In this document: positions 15,112 to 24,910 of the stretch, one piece after another
How the letters are laid out: each line of letters begins with the position of its first letter
How positions within the stretch are numbered: position 1 is the stretch's first letter
Assembly: GCA_030706455.1 (NCBI GenBank)
Contig: JAUZOL010000018.1
Location: 1-34,966, forward strand
Length of the DNA: 34,966 nt
Direction: 5' to 3'
Source: Bacteroidota bacterium
Lineage (GTDB): Bacteria > Bacteroidota > Bacteroidia > Bacteroidales > Paludibacteraceae
Notes under the pieces: generated by a model
The model's input: the letters and a program-made list of their open reading frames with translations, nothing else
Told to the model about the DNA's origin: nothing
Database searches by the model: none
Program-made: the position numbers and the translations under genes

Positions 15112-17133
15112 TTATTTTTTGAGTAAGAACAGGAGCGGAATGTCGAGGCGTTTGCTCCACGATATTTCAGAGTGGTCGGCTCCGTCGAATTTCCGGGTAA
15201 TCCAGTTGCTGTTGTCGTATCCTTTTTGTTTCATAATGTTATCGGCCTTCTTCTGGTGCACCGGATAGTGGCTGTCCAATCCCATTGTGCCGCAGTCAAA
15301 ATAGAATTTGTGATTCTTTGGCGAAGGCAGATGGTTTTGCATATATTGGGCAAAGGCTCTGGGGAACGCTTCGTTTTTTACATTGAAATCCCCTATCCAG
15401 TGAGTCGACATGCAGGCGGCTCCACCAAAAACCTGCGGATATTCGCACATCGCGTACATTGAAATCAATCCACCCATGCTGGAACCTGCGATATAGGTAT
15501 CTTGCTGACCGGGTCGTGTGGCGAAAGTGCTGTCGATAAAGGGCTTCAGTTCTTCAACAATAAAGCGCAGGTAATTATCTGCTTGTGGTTTTCCCGACAA
15601 AGTTTCATTCAAAAGAGAATCTTTAACGGCAGTGGGCAGGTATTGAATTGCTTTTCCCGGCAGATATTCACTATGTCGCAATTTGCCGTTATTCCAAATG
15701 CCTACGATGATACATTCTTTAACCTGTTTTCTTTCCATCAATATTTTGAGGCACTTATCAGCTTCCCATGCCTGATGATTCCATGTGATGGTGGAGTCGA
15801 AAAGCATTTGCCCATCGTGCATGTAGAGAACTGAATAGCGTTTCGATTCGTCGTAATCTTCAGGTAGCCAAACGTCGATATTGCGGGGCTGCACGTAGCG
15901 GGATGCAAAATTGCTTAGCCGTATTAATCTGCCTGAGTTTGTTTTGGGCATGGTCGGATCAATTACGTCTTTGTAACGTTGCCGCATGATGACATACCGT
16001 TTGATCTTGTCTTTGAACTCCTGCATGCTTTTAGGGGCAAACCAGTTCGGATCCGGAATCTGTATCTGTACATCTTCCCATTTCCTGTTGTTGAAAAAAA
16101 GAGAATCTACCGTACAACCGGTCATCTGATCGAACGGTTTCAGAAAAATGTAGCCGTCAAACATCTGCCCGATGGTGAAGTTGGTGTAGCCCTGACTGTA
16201 GGTGCTTGAATCATGAAGCTTTCCAATAGGTGAGTTGCCCAGATCGAATCCCATAGGTTTGTAATTCATTAATTTCATTATTTGCTCTATTTGGCCGTTG
16301 GCCGGAGAAACATCCGATGTCTTTTCTCCCGGGATGCTGAACAGTGCGCAGTGGAGCAGAATATTAAAGGTTTTGTCAGGATATTTTCGTAGTAACCGAT
16401 TGCCCAGGAATCCATCGTCATAGTAAATGAAGTCATGTTTATACCGGAAGTCGTCGCTATTCATGGATAAAACTGTAGTAGAGTATGGTACGCCCATTTT
16501 GAATTTGGTGAATGCGTGGACACTACCTACAAATATAAGTGCTTTTTCGTGCTTGCTGATTATCTCGCTTTCAATTCTTTCGGCTCTGAATTTATCGGGA
16601 ACTCCTTTGTGGAAGACTTTTTGCATGGTTTCGGGAGTCTGATCGGAACTGTACTTACTCCAGTCGTATTGATAACTGAGATTGACGATTCTGAATTTAC
16701 GGGCGTTGGATGGTAACTGTTTGTTGAAAGTCCACGCCGCTTTATAGATGTCGGCATACTCTTTATAAGCCCACCCTACATTGTAGAAATAGATCATCTC
16801 ACGGGCAATCTGTTCGTCGTAACGGGGAGCATTGATGAGAGAGTCGAGTCTCGACTGCATCTCAGCTGCACCAAATTCCATGCAGAGATTATAAACTCCG
16901 GCTTTGTATAAGTGTGGTATCAGTTCGGCAACAAAATCGAGATTTTCTTTTATGGCATGATTTTCACCCAACAATACCAGATCGTAATTGGAAAATTTTT
17001 GGATAATGTAGTCGGTGGGTTGTGCTGCATTTAGCCTTAAATATTTTTGTTCTTCCGTAAATGACTTTTGTGCAGTCGTTGTTATAATACAGCAGAAAAG
17101 AAGGCAAATAGAAATGATAAGGTTGGCTTTCAT
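15112..17133 (-). CDS. Exported fusion of a Tiki/EreA/ChaN-like domain and an esterase D-like alpha/beta hydrolase
   Basis: A 673-residue protein with a signal peptide (NLIISICLLFCCIITTTAQ). Residues about 40-330 resemble the Tiki/ChaN/erythromycin-esterase superfamily: 'YDLVLLGENHAIKENLDFV', 'YNLCMEFGAAEM' and 'ALIFVGSVHAFTKF' carry its conserved E/H elements. Residues about 400-673 form a putative esterase domain (PF00756-like): 'RNIDVWLPEDYDESKRYSVLYMHDGQ', nucleophile S552 in 'AGSSMGGLIS', a candidate acid in 'FDCGTMGLDSHY' and H654 in 'DGADHSEISW'. The esterase may deacylate a sugar or a siderophore-like ester; the first domain's role is unknown. It is 25 bp upstream of the GH13 gene, probably one transcript, suggesting a role in glucan or acylated-sugar processing. 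Confidence 0.78.
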   Translation of the reverse strand: MKANLIISICLLFCCIITTTAQKSFTEEQKYLRLNAAQPTDYIIQKFSNYDLVLLGENHAIKENLDFVAELIPHLYKAGVYNLCMEFGAAEMQSRLDSLINAPRYDEQIAREMIYFYNVGWAYKEYADIYKAAWTFNKQLPSNARKFRIVNLSYQYDWSKYSSDQTPETMQKVFHKGVPDKFRAERIESEIISKHEKALIFVGSVHAFTKFKMGVPYSTTVLSMNSDDFRYKHDFIYYDDGFLGNRLLRKYPDKTFNILLHCALFSIPGEKTSDVSPANGQIEQIMKLMNYKPMGFDLGNSPIGKLHDSSTYSQGYTNFTIGQMFDGYIFLKPFDQMTGCTVDSLFFNNRKWEDVQIQIPDPNWFAPKSMQEFKDKIKRYVIMRQRYKDVIDPTMPKTNSGRLIRLSNFASRYVQPRNIDVWLPEDYDESKRYSVLYMHDGQMLFDSTITWNHQAWEADKCLKILMERKQVKECIIVGIWNNGKLRHSEYLPGKAIQYLPTAVKDSLLNETLSGKPQADNYLRFIVEELKPFIDSTFATRPGQQDTYIAGSSMGGLISMYAMCEYPQVFGGAACMSTHWIGDFNVKNEAFPRAFAQYMQNHLPSPKNHKFYFDCGTMGLDSHYPVHQKKADNIMKQKGYDNSNWITRKFDGADHSEISWSKRLDIPLLFLLKK

Positions 17134-17315
17134 TGTGTTAGTTGGTAGTTTAGAAATGTAACATAACTTTTAAGTTGGTGTACTTTCTCATTGCCGGTTC
17201 TTAGATTCCTTCATTTATACTTTCTTTGAGAGAGGTAACTTTCTGTCAGTAAAAATATTAATAATACACGGATTCTGAGATTCGGAAAGAGAATTGTTGT
17301 TTATAATGTTAGCGC

Positions 17316-17323
17316 AAACGTTT
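17316..17323. promoter_or_regulatory. AAACGTTT palindrome (possible LacI-type operator core)
   Basis: An 8-bp palindrome immediately beyond the DUF5916 stop codon, about 180 bp upstream of the esterase-GH13 gene pair on the minus strand. AACGTT-centred palindromes are typical of LacI-family operators, but no LacI regulator is in the window and eight bases is weak evidence. The gap 17134-17315 shows no TAnnTTTG box on the minus strand. Confidence 0.2.
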
Positions 17324-19735
17324 TCATGTTTTTTTTAATTTGCTTTTAATGGTTTGATAATCTATGTAATAAATGATCTTTAGAGAGATGCTCTTGAGTT
17401 GGGAAGAAGAAAAAACATTTGTCAGGTTGCTCAAATAACTGCGATTGATATTTTGATCTGCCGTGGAAAAGTAATTTTTCCACACTAACGAAAGTTCGCT
17501 GCCAGGCAGAAATTGCCAGACGTACGAAACATCGGCATTGAAAAGGTTGTAATTGATATTGTAATTACGTCCTAAAGTAATATCCTGCATGTCTCCACTA
17601 CGTTGCAGAAGATAATAACCACCATATTTAACGTTCGACCAGTAGTGCCGGAAACGTAAGTTGAGTGAATTTCTGTTTGATAGTGAGAATTTGATAGTTC
17701 CAATATTCTCAACGGCAGTCATGTTGCGTCGACCAAAATAAATGGAATCGTTGGGCGTGTTCTTGTCGACGAATCCGATGGCGTTGAGAAGGAAATACCA
17801 GTTAGCCATGAAGTCGAATGAGAGCTTGTCGTTTACCCTGTAGTGGGGTTGCCATGTCAGGTAAAGCGCTTTTTTACCGAATCGGGATGCCTGCCAATAT
17901 CCGATTCTAGCCATTAATGCCAGTTGTTTGCGCGTGTCGGTTTGGTATTCGATAGCACCGTAACCGGCCGTCGGTTCTTTGTATTTCCATCCTTCCACTC
18001 TCGGTTCGAAATAGTCGTATTTCGGGATGGGTGTTGCACTGAGATAAAATTTGATATAATTCAACGTTTTGAATAGAAGTTTGAGGTTGGCAGCCAACTC
18101 AAACCGGCTGTATAATAGTGGCTGGTAGAGGCTTTCGTACGTAAAGTCCATCTCGCCGGATATTTCGTTGAAATGGAGGGTGGGAGTGAAGTGGAAATAT
18201 TGCAGTTTCAGGTTGTTCGAAATCAGATTGTTGTTTTCGAGGTAGCCGAAATCGCGGGGGTCGTACGAGTGGCTGAGCAACGAATTATCCAGTTCGTAGC
18301 GGAATTCCCCTTTTGTTTTTGCAAAATTCAGGTTCAACCGATGTCCGGTTTGATTTGAAAATCCGTTATCTGTTTTGTCGTGAATATAGCTAAAGAAAGC
18401 ATCGCCAGAAATCAGGTATTTAAGAAATTTATATTTGAAATCGAGACCAGACACGTTTGCCATGTGGTGTTCCCCAGAAATAGTTACGTTGGTATTCACC
18501 CAGCTTACATAAGATTCTTTGCCCAGATTTTTGTCGATAACAAGCAGGTTGTAATTGCTTACATCCTGAGTTGTATACCTTCGGGTGGTGTCGGTTAGCG
18601 TATCTTTTATCACGGCATTTTGTGGTTGCGTAATGGCATTCAGAATTCCGATACCCCATCCAGAGGAGGTGTAACCCGATATTTTGGTGGCATTATAGAG
18701 ACTGGTTTCTCCCGGATTTTTAAGGATGGTTTCGTGCGGAGCCAGTTGCGATGCGACATTTTCATATAGCCGGGGTTGTCCGCCAATGCGGCGTGAGTAA
18801 AAAAGGTCGCCCTTGCTGAAGAGTTCGGTTCCTTCGGTAAAGAACTGCCTTTTTTCATCGTATTTTGTTTCAACGGACGTGAGGTTTAGCACCCCGTCGT
18901 CGCCACGCGTCTGGCCGAAATCGGGAATGAGCATCATGTCAAGGGTGAAACTTTCGTTGAGACCGTATTTCAGATCCATTCCACCTTTGAAAGAAAACTT
19001 GTTGTCGTAGTAAGTCGTTAGATAAGGCATGAGCGATAATCGCAGAGGCGGCTTGATATGTTCGATACCGTGCATTTCTCCTGCCTGGTTGAGCCATCCG
19101 TTTTTGTTTTTATCCACGAAATTCCAGGTGATGATTTCTCCGTTTCGTTTGATCAGCCTGAAGAAGTTAATCTCCCACAATTGAATCTCTTTTTTTGGAA
19201 AACGGATGGCTGAAAAGGGGATTTCCATTTCGGCGATCCAACCGTCTTTTGTCTTCTGTACGGCACTTTTCCAAACTGCGTCCCATGTTTTATGCATTTG
19301 AGAGACCTCATTTTTCGAGTCCATTTGCACTCCGGCTGCCGATACCATGAATTCCATAGCATTCAATCCGTTGTTGTAAGGGTTTATTTCTATGGAAAAA
19401 AGATCGGCATTGGCTTCGTCTCCAGAGTCGCGGTCTCCCAGTTCGGAAAAGATAGAGTCCGGTTTGGTGTCATAAAGAAGAGCCAGAACATAGATTGCAC
19501 GGTCATCGTAGAGCATTTTAACTTCCGTTTTCTGAGAAGGTGTTCCTCCGTTGATCGGACTTTGTTGGATGAAATCGGTGACGGGGATTGCCTGTTCCCA
19601 TGTTTTGTCGGTGGGCAAAGCATCAATTTTGGGAGTCGTCAGAGTGCGAACTATGGTGAATTGTTTCCGTAAAGGCAAAGTTACGCTCCATGCCGGAAGT
19701 GTGATGATGAATAAAATGAAGACAAATTTTCGCAT
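17324..19735 (-). CDS. DUF5916 outer-membrane protein with N-terminal CBM9-like domain
   Basis: An 803-residue exported protein: signal peptide (FVFILFIITLPAWSV) and then a CBM9-like carbohydrate-binding fold at about 35-230 ('PKIDALPTDKTWEQAIPVTDF', 'VKMLYDDRAIYVLALLYDT', 'WIAEMEIPFSAIRFP'). A long region rich in alternating beta-strand residues follows, with the DUF5916 signatures 'LSLMPYLTTYYDN', 'DFGQTRGDDGVLNLT', 'KRQFFTEGTELFS' and 'LFYSRRIGGQP'. The C-terminal half reads as a beta barrel ending in an aromatic-rich strand. DUF5916 proteins are common in Bacteroidota outer membranes and their function is unknown. It lies between susD and the esterase gene, but with gaps of 408 and 190 bp, so operon membership is uncertain. 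Confidence 0.82.
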   Translation of the reverse strand: MRKFVFILFIITLPAWSVTLPLRKQFTIVRTLTTPKIDALPTDKTWEQAIPVTDFIQQSPINGGTPSQKTEVKMLYDDRAIYVLALLYDTKPDSIFSELGDRDSGDEANADLFSIEINPYNNGLNAMEFMVSAAGVQMDSKNEVSQMHKTWDAVWKSAVQKTKDGWIAEMEIPFSAIRFPKKEIQLWEINFFRLIKRNGEIITWNFVDKNKNGWLNQAGEMHGIEHIKPPLRLSLMPYLTTYYDNKFSFKGGMDLKYGLNESFTLDMMLIPDFGQTRGDDGVLNLTSVETKYDEKRQFFTEGTELFSKGDLFYSRRIGGQPRLYENVASQLAPHETILKNPGETSLYNATKISGYTSSGWGIGILNAITQPQNAVIKDTLTDTTRRYTTQDVSNYNLLVIDKNLGKESYVSWVNTNVTISGEHHMANVSGLDFKYKFLKYLISGDAFFSYIHDKTDNGFSNQTGHRLNLNFAKTKGEFRYELDNSLLSHSYDPRDFGYLENNNLISNNLKLQYFHFTPTLHFNEISGEMDFTYESLYQPLLYSRFELAANLKLLFKTLNYIKFYLSATPIPKYDYFEPRVEGWKYKEPTAGYGAIEYQTDTRKQLALMARIGYWQASRFGKKALYLTWQPHYRVNDKLSFDFMANWYFLLNAIGFVDKNTPNDSIYFGRRNMTAVENIGTIKFSLSNRNSLNLRFRHYWSNVKYGGYYLLQRSGDMQDITLGRNYNINYNLFNADVSYVWQFLPGSELSLVWKNYFSTADQNINRSYLSNLTNVFSSSQLKSISLKIIYYIDYQTIKSKLKKT

Positions 19736-19766
19736 GGTGATTGGTTCTGAATCAGGTCTTTTTTGA

Positions 19767-19806
19767 AATCCTGTTCAAAGAAAGATAATCTCGAATCCTG
19801 TTCAAA
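19767..19806. repeat. 13-bp direct repeat upstream of the DUF5916 gene
   Basis: AATCCTGTTCAAA occurs at 19767-19779 and 19794-19806, a 27-bp period, 32-71 bp upstream of the DUF5916 start. Repeats at this spacing could be an operator. The remainder of the 19736-20143 gap is AT-rich and holds a hairpin at 20037-20064 but no recognisable gene or TAnnTTTG box. Confidence 0.45.
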
Positions 19807-20036
19807 ATTTATTATGTCAAACCAATATTTGTTTATGTGAACAGAAAGAATATGCTGTCTTTTAGAGAATTCAGAATTCTTTTTTGTTGAAGTTTTAAAC
19901 CCGGCAAAGACTGACAAAATCACTTTTATCAGCCTTCCGGGTGTTAACAATACATCTTTTCTTAATTCTGTCAGACAAGAAAAGTGTCTTTTGATTTAGA
20001 TTGAAAATGGTTAGTTCAAAAATTTGAGAAATTTGA

Positions 20037-20064
20037 GGATGCCCGTATTAACGCGGGCATCCTG
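20037..20064 (-). terminator. Hairpin after susD, probable terminator
   Basis: A perfect 10-bp stem, AGGATGCCCG (20037-20046) with CGGGCATCCT (20055-20064) and an 8-nt loop, 80 bp beyond the susD-like stop. On the minus strand it is followed by a loose T-rich stretch (CAAATTTCTCAAATTTTT), so it is probably a terminator of the susCD unit, although the T run is interrupted. Confidence 0.55.
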
Positions 20065-20143
20065 TTTTCAACTCAATACCTATTAAAAATACAATTTGTT
20101 GTTAGAAAATAATCAGAGTTAAACCACAATCTTAAACTGCCTT

Positions 20144-21715
20144 TTAATAACCCGGATTTTGTTTCAGGTTAGGGTTGGCATTTATATCCGCTGACGGTAT
20201 AGGAAAAATGTTGTATTTTGCATCAGTGCTTTTCCCCTCTTTAACTCCGCCTTTCCATGGCCAGATGTAGCTGCCTCCTGTGAATTTGCCATAACGAATC
20301 AGGTCGGTTCTGCGATGACCTTCCCAGTAAAATTCACGGGCGCATTCGTCCAGAATAAAGTCGAGAGTAAGTTGCGAATCAGAGATGTCGGCAGTCGGGT
20401 CACCGGCAGGAGCACTATATGCCCTTTCGCGAATCAGGTTGACATAACTCAGGGCGTTGGCTCTTGTCCCTCCACTACCACCTCGGAGAACAGCTTCCGC
20501 ATACATCAGGTACGCATCAGCAAACCGGAGAAGAGGAACATCGGTGTCGGGAAAGGTTGTGCTCGAGCCAACAGCTCCGGTCGATGTCAGATTCTTGAAT
20601 TTACATAAAGCATATCCCTGCGTAAAGGTAAAGACATTGTTGATTTCGAGAGATTGCCCATCGATGAAGAACATCGCCCGTTTGTCTGTATTGCCGCTGA
20701 TATCGGCAAACTTATTGACAAACGCAGAAGTTGTTCTGTTGCCGCTCCATCCTCCACTGACGCCATAATCTATCGGTTTCATATTTCCTCCAATGGCGGC
20801 GCAAATTAGAAATGTACATCCTCCCCATGTTTGAGTGTTGCGACCATCAAAGCAGATTGGAAAAATAATTTCGTTTGCCCGCAAGTTATTGTCGGCGAGG
20901 AAAAGATTTGCATACTTCGGTTCAAGTGTATATCCTGCTCCGATTATTTTGTTGCAATAAGTAAGGCAGTCGGTATATCGCTCAGTCCCTGTGTAGATTT
21001 TAGCATTAAGATACAATTTTGCTAATACCATCCATGCCGCCGCTCTGTCGGCACGCCCGTATTCATTGGTCCTTGGTGCCGCCATGTCGTTTTCAATTGC
21101 TTTTAATTCCGATTCAATGTAATCGAACAACTCCTGACTGGAGGCTTGTTTGGGAAAGAAGAAGCCGATTTTATCATTTTCAGTAGTAAATGGTCCGGTT
21201 CCAAACAAGTCCAATAGGTGCCAATAACTCATGGCTCTCAGAAAACGTGCTTCGTTATTGTATGCTTTGTATTTGTCGATTCCTTTGGTAACCCTTATCA
21301 GATTGTTGCAATAGGTAATTTCCAGATTGATCCGGTAATAAAGCGCCGATTGGTAGTCGCCGGAAGCTGTCCATGAATGAGAATGATAACTAGGAAGTGA
21401 TCCGTCATTCCATGCACAAATGGCTTCGTCGGTTGTAACTTCCTGTGCGTTCCAGTATTGTCTGAAATAGGAAGAATAACCTCCTCCAACAGAAGAAATG
21501 TCCGGTGCACCATCGTTGGCTGTTTGTCCACCGACGGCTAAGCCTGAATAGCATTTTGCCAATAGTTGCAAATAGGCCGAGTCGCTTGTTAAAACATTGT
21601 TGGCCGTGAGTATGTTTTTGTCTAGTGGTAGTGTGTTTAAGTCGTTTGCACATGAGCTGAATGCCCAGATGCACGATAAGAACAATATGTTTGTAATTAT
21701 GTTTTTTGCTTTCAT
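20144..21715 (-). CDS. SusD/RagB-family outer-membrane nutrient-binding lipoprotein
   Basis: A 523-residue surface lipoprotein that pairs with the SusC-like porin to capture glycans. The start at 21715 gives a lipoprotein signal (MKAKNIITNILFLSCIWAF) with lipobox 'AFSSC'; the frame is open further to 21802, inside susC. SusD signatures include 'EARFLRAMSYWHLLDLFG', 'AAWMVLAKLYLNAKIYTG' (TPR-like helices), 'VPLLRFADAYLMYAEAVLR', 'CAREFYWEGHRRTDLIRYGKF' and the terminal 'FPIPSADINANPNLKQNPGY'. The gene starts 19 bp after the susC stop, the standard susC-susD order. The ligand cannot be read from sequence; the nearby GH13 gene suggests alpha-glucans. Confidence 0.95.
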   Translation of the reverse strand: MKAKNIITNILFLSCIWAFSSCANDLNTLPLDKNILTANNVLTSDSAYLQLLAKCYSGLAVGGQTANDGAPDISSVGGGYSSYFRQYWNAQEVTTDEAICAWNDGSLPSYHSHSWTASGDYQSALYYRINLEITYCNNLIRVTKGIDKYKAYNNEARFLRAMSYWHLLDLFGTGPFTTENDKIGFFFPKQASSQELFDYIESELKAIENDMAAPRTNEYGRADRAAAWMVLAKLYLNAKIYTGTERYTDCLTYCNKIIGAGYTLEPKYANLFLADNNLRANEIIFPICFDGRNTQTWGGCTFLICAAIGGNMKPIDYGVSGGWSGNRTTSAFVNKFADISGNTDKRAMFFIDGQSLEINNVFTFTQGYALCKFKNLTSTGAVGSSTTFPDTDVPLLRFADAYLMYAEAVLRGGSGGTRANALSYVNLIRERAYSAPAGDPTADISDSQLTLDFILDECAREFYWEGHRRTDLIRYGKFTGGSYIWPWKGGVKEGKSTDAKYNIFPIPSADINANPNLKQNPGY

Positions 21716-21734
21716 TGTAAATAGAATTTTAAGT

Positions 21735-24701
21735 TTAGAATCGTGCACTGATACCAAGTACGTAGGTCCTTGGGCGTGGATAAATAGCATTGTCAATTCC
21801 ACTGCTTACCTCTGGGTCAATGCCTTTATAACTGGTTATCGTAAATACATTCTGGATAGATGCATATATTCTCAGATTAAGATTGGTGCTGTTGGAAATT
21901 TTCAAAAGATTATTACATGTGTACCCAAGTGTTAGATTGTCTAATTTCACGAATGAGGCATTCTTGAGGTAATAGTCCGACCAGTATTGGGCATTATGGA
22001 AATTTGTGTTCAGGATGTCTCGTGGCAGATTCATCAGAAAACTGTTGTTGCCTAAGTTTTGATAACGCGCTCCATTTGAATTGATGTCGTCGTAAACATA
22101 ATTGCCCAGACTGATGCGGCCTGAAAAGCTGAAATCAAAGTTTTTGTATTTTAGACTTGAAGAATAACCCATGAATACGTCCGGAGCAGCATGTTTCATG
22201 TAAAATTTATCGGCATCGGTAATTTGTCCGTCGTTGTTTTTGTCTACGTAGCTGCCTTCAATTGGCTTACCGTTCGAATCGTACTTTTGCTTGAAAAGGT
22301 AAAATGTATTCAACGCATGACCCACTGCGTTAACCTGTACAGTGTTACTTCCGCCGCCACCGGAGATTCCTCCTACATTGATGCCCGGGAAGGTCGGGTC
22401 GTCATAACTGGTCAGTTTGGTGATTTTATTCTGGTTGTAAGTTACATTGAACCCAACTTCCCAATAGAGTTTTTTTGTGTCGATAGCGATACCATTAAGA
22501 GAGAATTCAAGTCCCTTGTTTTCCATTTTTCCGATGTTGGTAAGTAAACGGTCGGTGAAATTACTTCCGGCCGGAGTGGGGATCGTATTCAGTAAATCGT
22601 TTGTTTTTCTGTAATAGGCATCAATACTACCGTTTAATCTGCCTTTGAGAAAGCCGAAATCAAGGCCTGCATTATAGGTGGTGGTTTGCTCCCATTTTAT
22701 ATTCTGATCGTATCCTTCGGGTCGTAGTGTGTTGATGAATTTGTTACCAATCTGATAACGGGCATAGTTGTCACTTAAGCGATAGGTGCCCATATATGGA
22801 TAATCGTTGCTTGTTAAGTCCTGCTGACCGGTCACCCCATAGCTTAGTCGTAGTTTCAGGTTGCTGATGGCTTTTGAATCTTTTAAGAATGGTTCTTCGC
22901 TGATTCTCCAGGCCAAAGCAGCTGAAGGAAATAAGCCCCAACGTGTGTCGGGAGAGAAACGGGAAGAGCCGTCACGACGAATGGACGCCGTGAGTAAATA
23001 TTTGTTGTTATACGTGTAGTTAAAACGACCGAAATAAGAAACAAGGAAGTATTCTGTTTCGCTGCCGTCGTCGAGGGTGGTTCCATTTACCCGAATATCA
23101 TGTCCGCTGGCTTTTCTCCATACGTGTTGTTCTTCGGTTCTGGCCATGGCTTCCAGTGTACTTTTGATTGGCTTGATATCTTTTTTGTAGTTGAATACAA
23201 AGTTGATCATCTCGTTTTTGGTGTCCTGTGTATAGTCTCTTTTTAGCTGAGCATCGGGAGCGGTAGCCAGTTCTACCCAGGATGCTGACGGGTCGATACG
23301 AATTTTACCATCACTATTGGTGTAATCTATACCGGTTGTCAGAGTCGCTTTCAGATCAGGCAGAAAGTGGAATTTGTAGTCGAGCTTGAAGTCACCGATC
23401 AAACGTTTGACGTTTGCCTTATCGCTTCTTTGTTCCAGTTGTGCCAGCGGATTGCGGGTTGCATTTACATTGCGTACTCCATTGAGCATCCATGTATAAT
23501 AACCTCCGTATTTTTGATATTGAGAATCGGAAGAGGTGGCAGGTTGGGTGGGGTCGAATCGTACAGCATTAGCGCAAGCACCCTGATCGGCAAAGCGGTT
23601 GTCCGCATAAGTTGCTTTCAAACCGAGTTCAGCATTGAGATGGTGATTAAAAAAACTCGGATTGATGCGTAACGTGCCGGAATAGCGTTGCATCTCTGAA
23701 GTTTTCAGAATGCCATTTTGGTCAGTATAACCCAGCGACGCTCTGATAGGCATATTTTTAATTGTGCCCGATATGCCGATGTTGTGGTCATGTCCCACCG
23801 CAGTATGGTAAATTAAATCCTGCCAGTTGGTATTTGCCTGACCTAAGTAACTGGCGACATCAGATGCTTCTTGTTTGACGATATTCCGAAATTCATCGCC
23901 GTTTAGTAAATCCAGTGTTTTTGTAACTGTGCCGATTGATAGTTTTGCATCATAATCGATTTTTATTTTGCCTTTAGCTCCTTTCTTAGTGGTAATCATT
24001 ATAACACCGTTCGAAGCTCTGGAGCCGTAAATGGCGGTAGCAGATGCATCCTTTAACACGGTAAACGTTTCGATTTCATTCGGGTTGATTGAACTGAGAA
24101 TATTTCCCAATCCGTCAATAGCCCGATTGTCTAGAGGAAGACCGTCAACCACAATTAATGGATCATTACTGGCTGTAAGAGAAGAACCTCCACGAATGCG
24201 TATGGTAGCCCCATCGGTAGGAGCTCCACCGGCAGTGGTTACGTTTACACCTGCCATTTTGCCGACAATCAGTTGTTGAGGCGAAGTGCTTGTACTCTTG
24301 TTAAGATTGTTTTCGCCCAACACGCCAACGGATCCGGTCATGTCATTCTTTTTTACTTGCCCATATCCGATTGCTACTACTTCATTCAGGGCAACAGACG
24401 ATTCCTGAAGTACAATTCTTTTTAGTTGAGAAGAATTTGTAACGGTCATTTCTATATTGTCATATCCAATATAGCTTATCTTGACTGTCGGTTTGGATGT
24501 GCTAACTTGTAAAATGAACTTTCCATCCACATCTGTAATGGTGCCGTTTGTTGTACCTTTTTCACGGATTGATGCCCCAATCACGGGTTGATTGTTTTGA
24601 TCAACTACCATGCCCTGTAGAGTAGTTTTGTTTTGAGCGGTCGCGTTAATGCCGAACAATAAAAGTAAAAACATTGTTAGCATCAATTGGGTTTTTCTCA
24701 T
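21735..24701 (-). CDS. SusC/RagA-family TonB-dependent outer-membrane transporter
   Basis: A 988-residue TonB-dependent porin. The start at 24701 (MRKTQLMLTMFLLLLFGINATAQ) gives a proper signal peptide; an in-frame ATG at 24740 adds non-signal residues. A carboxypeptidase-regulatory-like domain ('LQGMVVDQNNQPVIGASIREKG') fills about 25-105. The plug follows with 'ALNEVVAIGYGQVKKNDMTGSV' and 'IRIRGGSSLTASNDPLIVVDGLP', then 'DASATAIYGSRASNGVIMITTKKG' and a 22-strand barrel ending in an aromatic Phe (SARF). It forms a complex with the SusD-like lipoprotein encoded next. No FecR or sigma-factor interaction domain is evident. It is transcribed divergently from a LytS/LytTR pair that may control it. 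Confidence 0.96.
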   Translation of the reverse strand: MRKTQLMLTMFLLLLFGINATAQNKTTLQGMVVDQNNQPVIGASIREKGTTNGTITDVDGKFILQVSTSKPTVKISYIGYDNIEMTVTNSSQLKRIVLQESSVALNEVVAIGYGQVKKNDMTGSVGVLGENNLNKSTSTSPQQLIVGKMAGVNVTTAGGAPTDGATIRIRGGSSLTASNDPLIVVDGLPLDNRAIDGLGNILSSINPNEIETFTVLKDASATAIYGSRASNGVIMITTKKGAKGKIKIDYDAKLSIGTVTKTLDLLNGDEFRNIVKQEASDVASYLGQANTNWQDLIYHTAVGHDHNIGISGTIKNMPIRASLGYTDQNGILKTSEMQRYSGTLRINPSFFNHHLNAELGLKATYADNRFADQGACANAVRFDPTQPATSSDSQYQKYGGYYTWMLNGVRNVNATRNPLAQLEQRSDKANVKRLIGDFKLDYKFHFLPDLKATLTTGIDYTNSDGKIRIDPSASWVELATAPDAQLKRDYTQDTKNEMINFVFNYKKDIKPIKSTLEAMARTEEQHVWRKASGHDIRVNGTTLDDGSETEYFLVSYFGRFNYTYNNKYLLTASIRRDGSSRFSPDTRWGLFPSAALAWRISEEPFLKDSKAISNLKLRLSYGVTGQQDLTSNDYPYMGTYRLSDNYARYQIGNKFINTLRPEGYDQNIKWEQTTTYNAGLDFGFLKGRLNGSIDAYYRKTNDLLNTIPTPAGSNFTDRLLTNIGKMENKGLEFSLNGIAIDTKKLYWEVGFNVTYNQNKITKLTSYDDPTFPGINVGGISGGGGSNTVQVNAVGHALNTFYLFKQKYDSNGKPIEGSYVDKNNDGQITDADKFYMKHAAPDVFMGYSSSLKYKNFDFSFSGRISLGNYVYDDINSNGARYQNLGNNSFLMNLPRDILNTNFHNAQYWSDYYLKNASFVKLDNLTLGYTCNNLLKISNSTNLNLRIYASIQNVFTITSYKGIDPEVSSGIDNAIYPRPRTYVLGISARF

Positions 24702-24910
24702 GCTTTTGAATAATTTAATGGTTAATAAAATAAATAACAAGAAGAGGAAGTCAGCTGACGACTCCTGTCTTTTCTTTAGATATTGTATAATTCAATTGTT
24801 TTATATTGTTGTATGGTAGATGAATAAAGGTGTATATATTGTATTTTTTCTCTATGTCTTATGTTATTGCGGATTCAAAGGAAATAATTTGTGTTATTTA
24901 TATAAAATTA

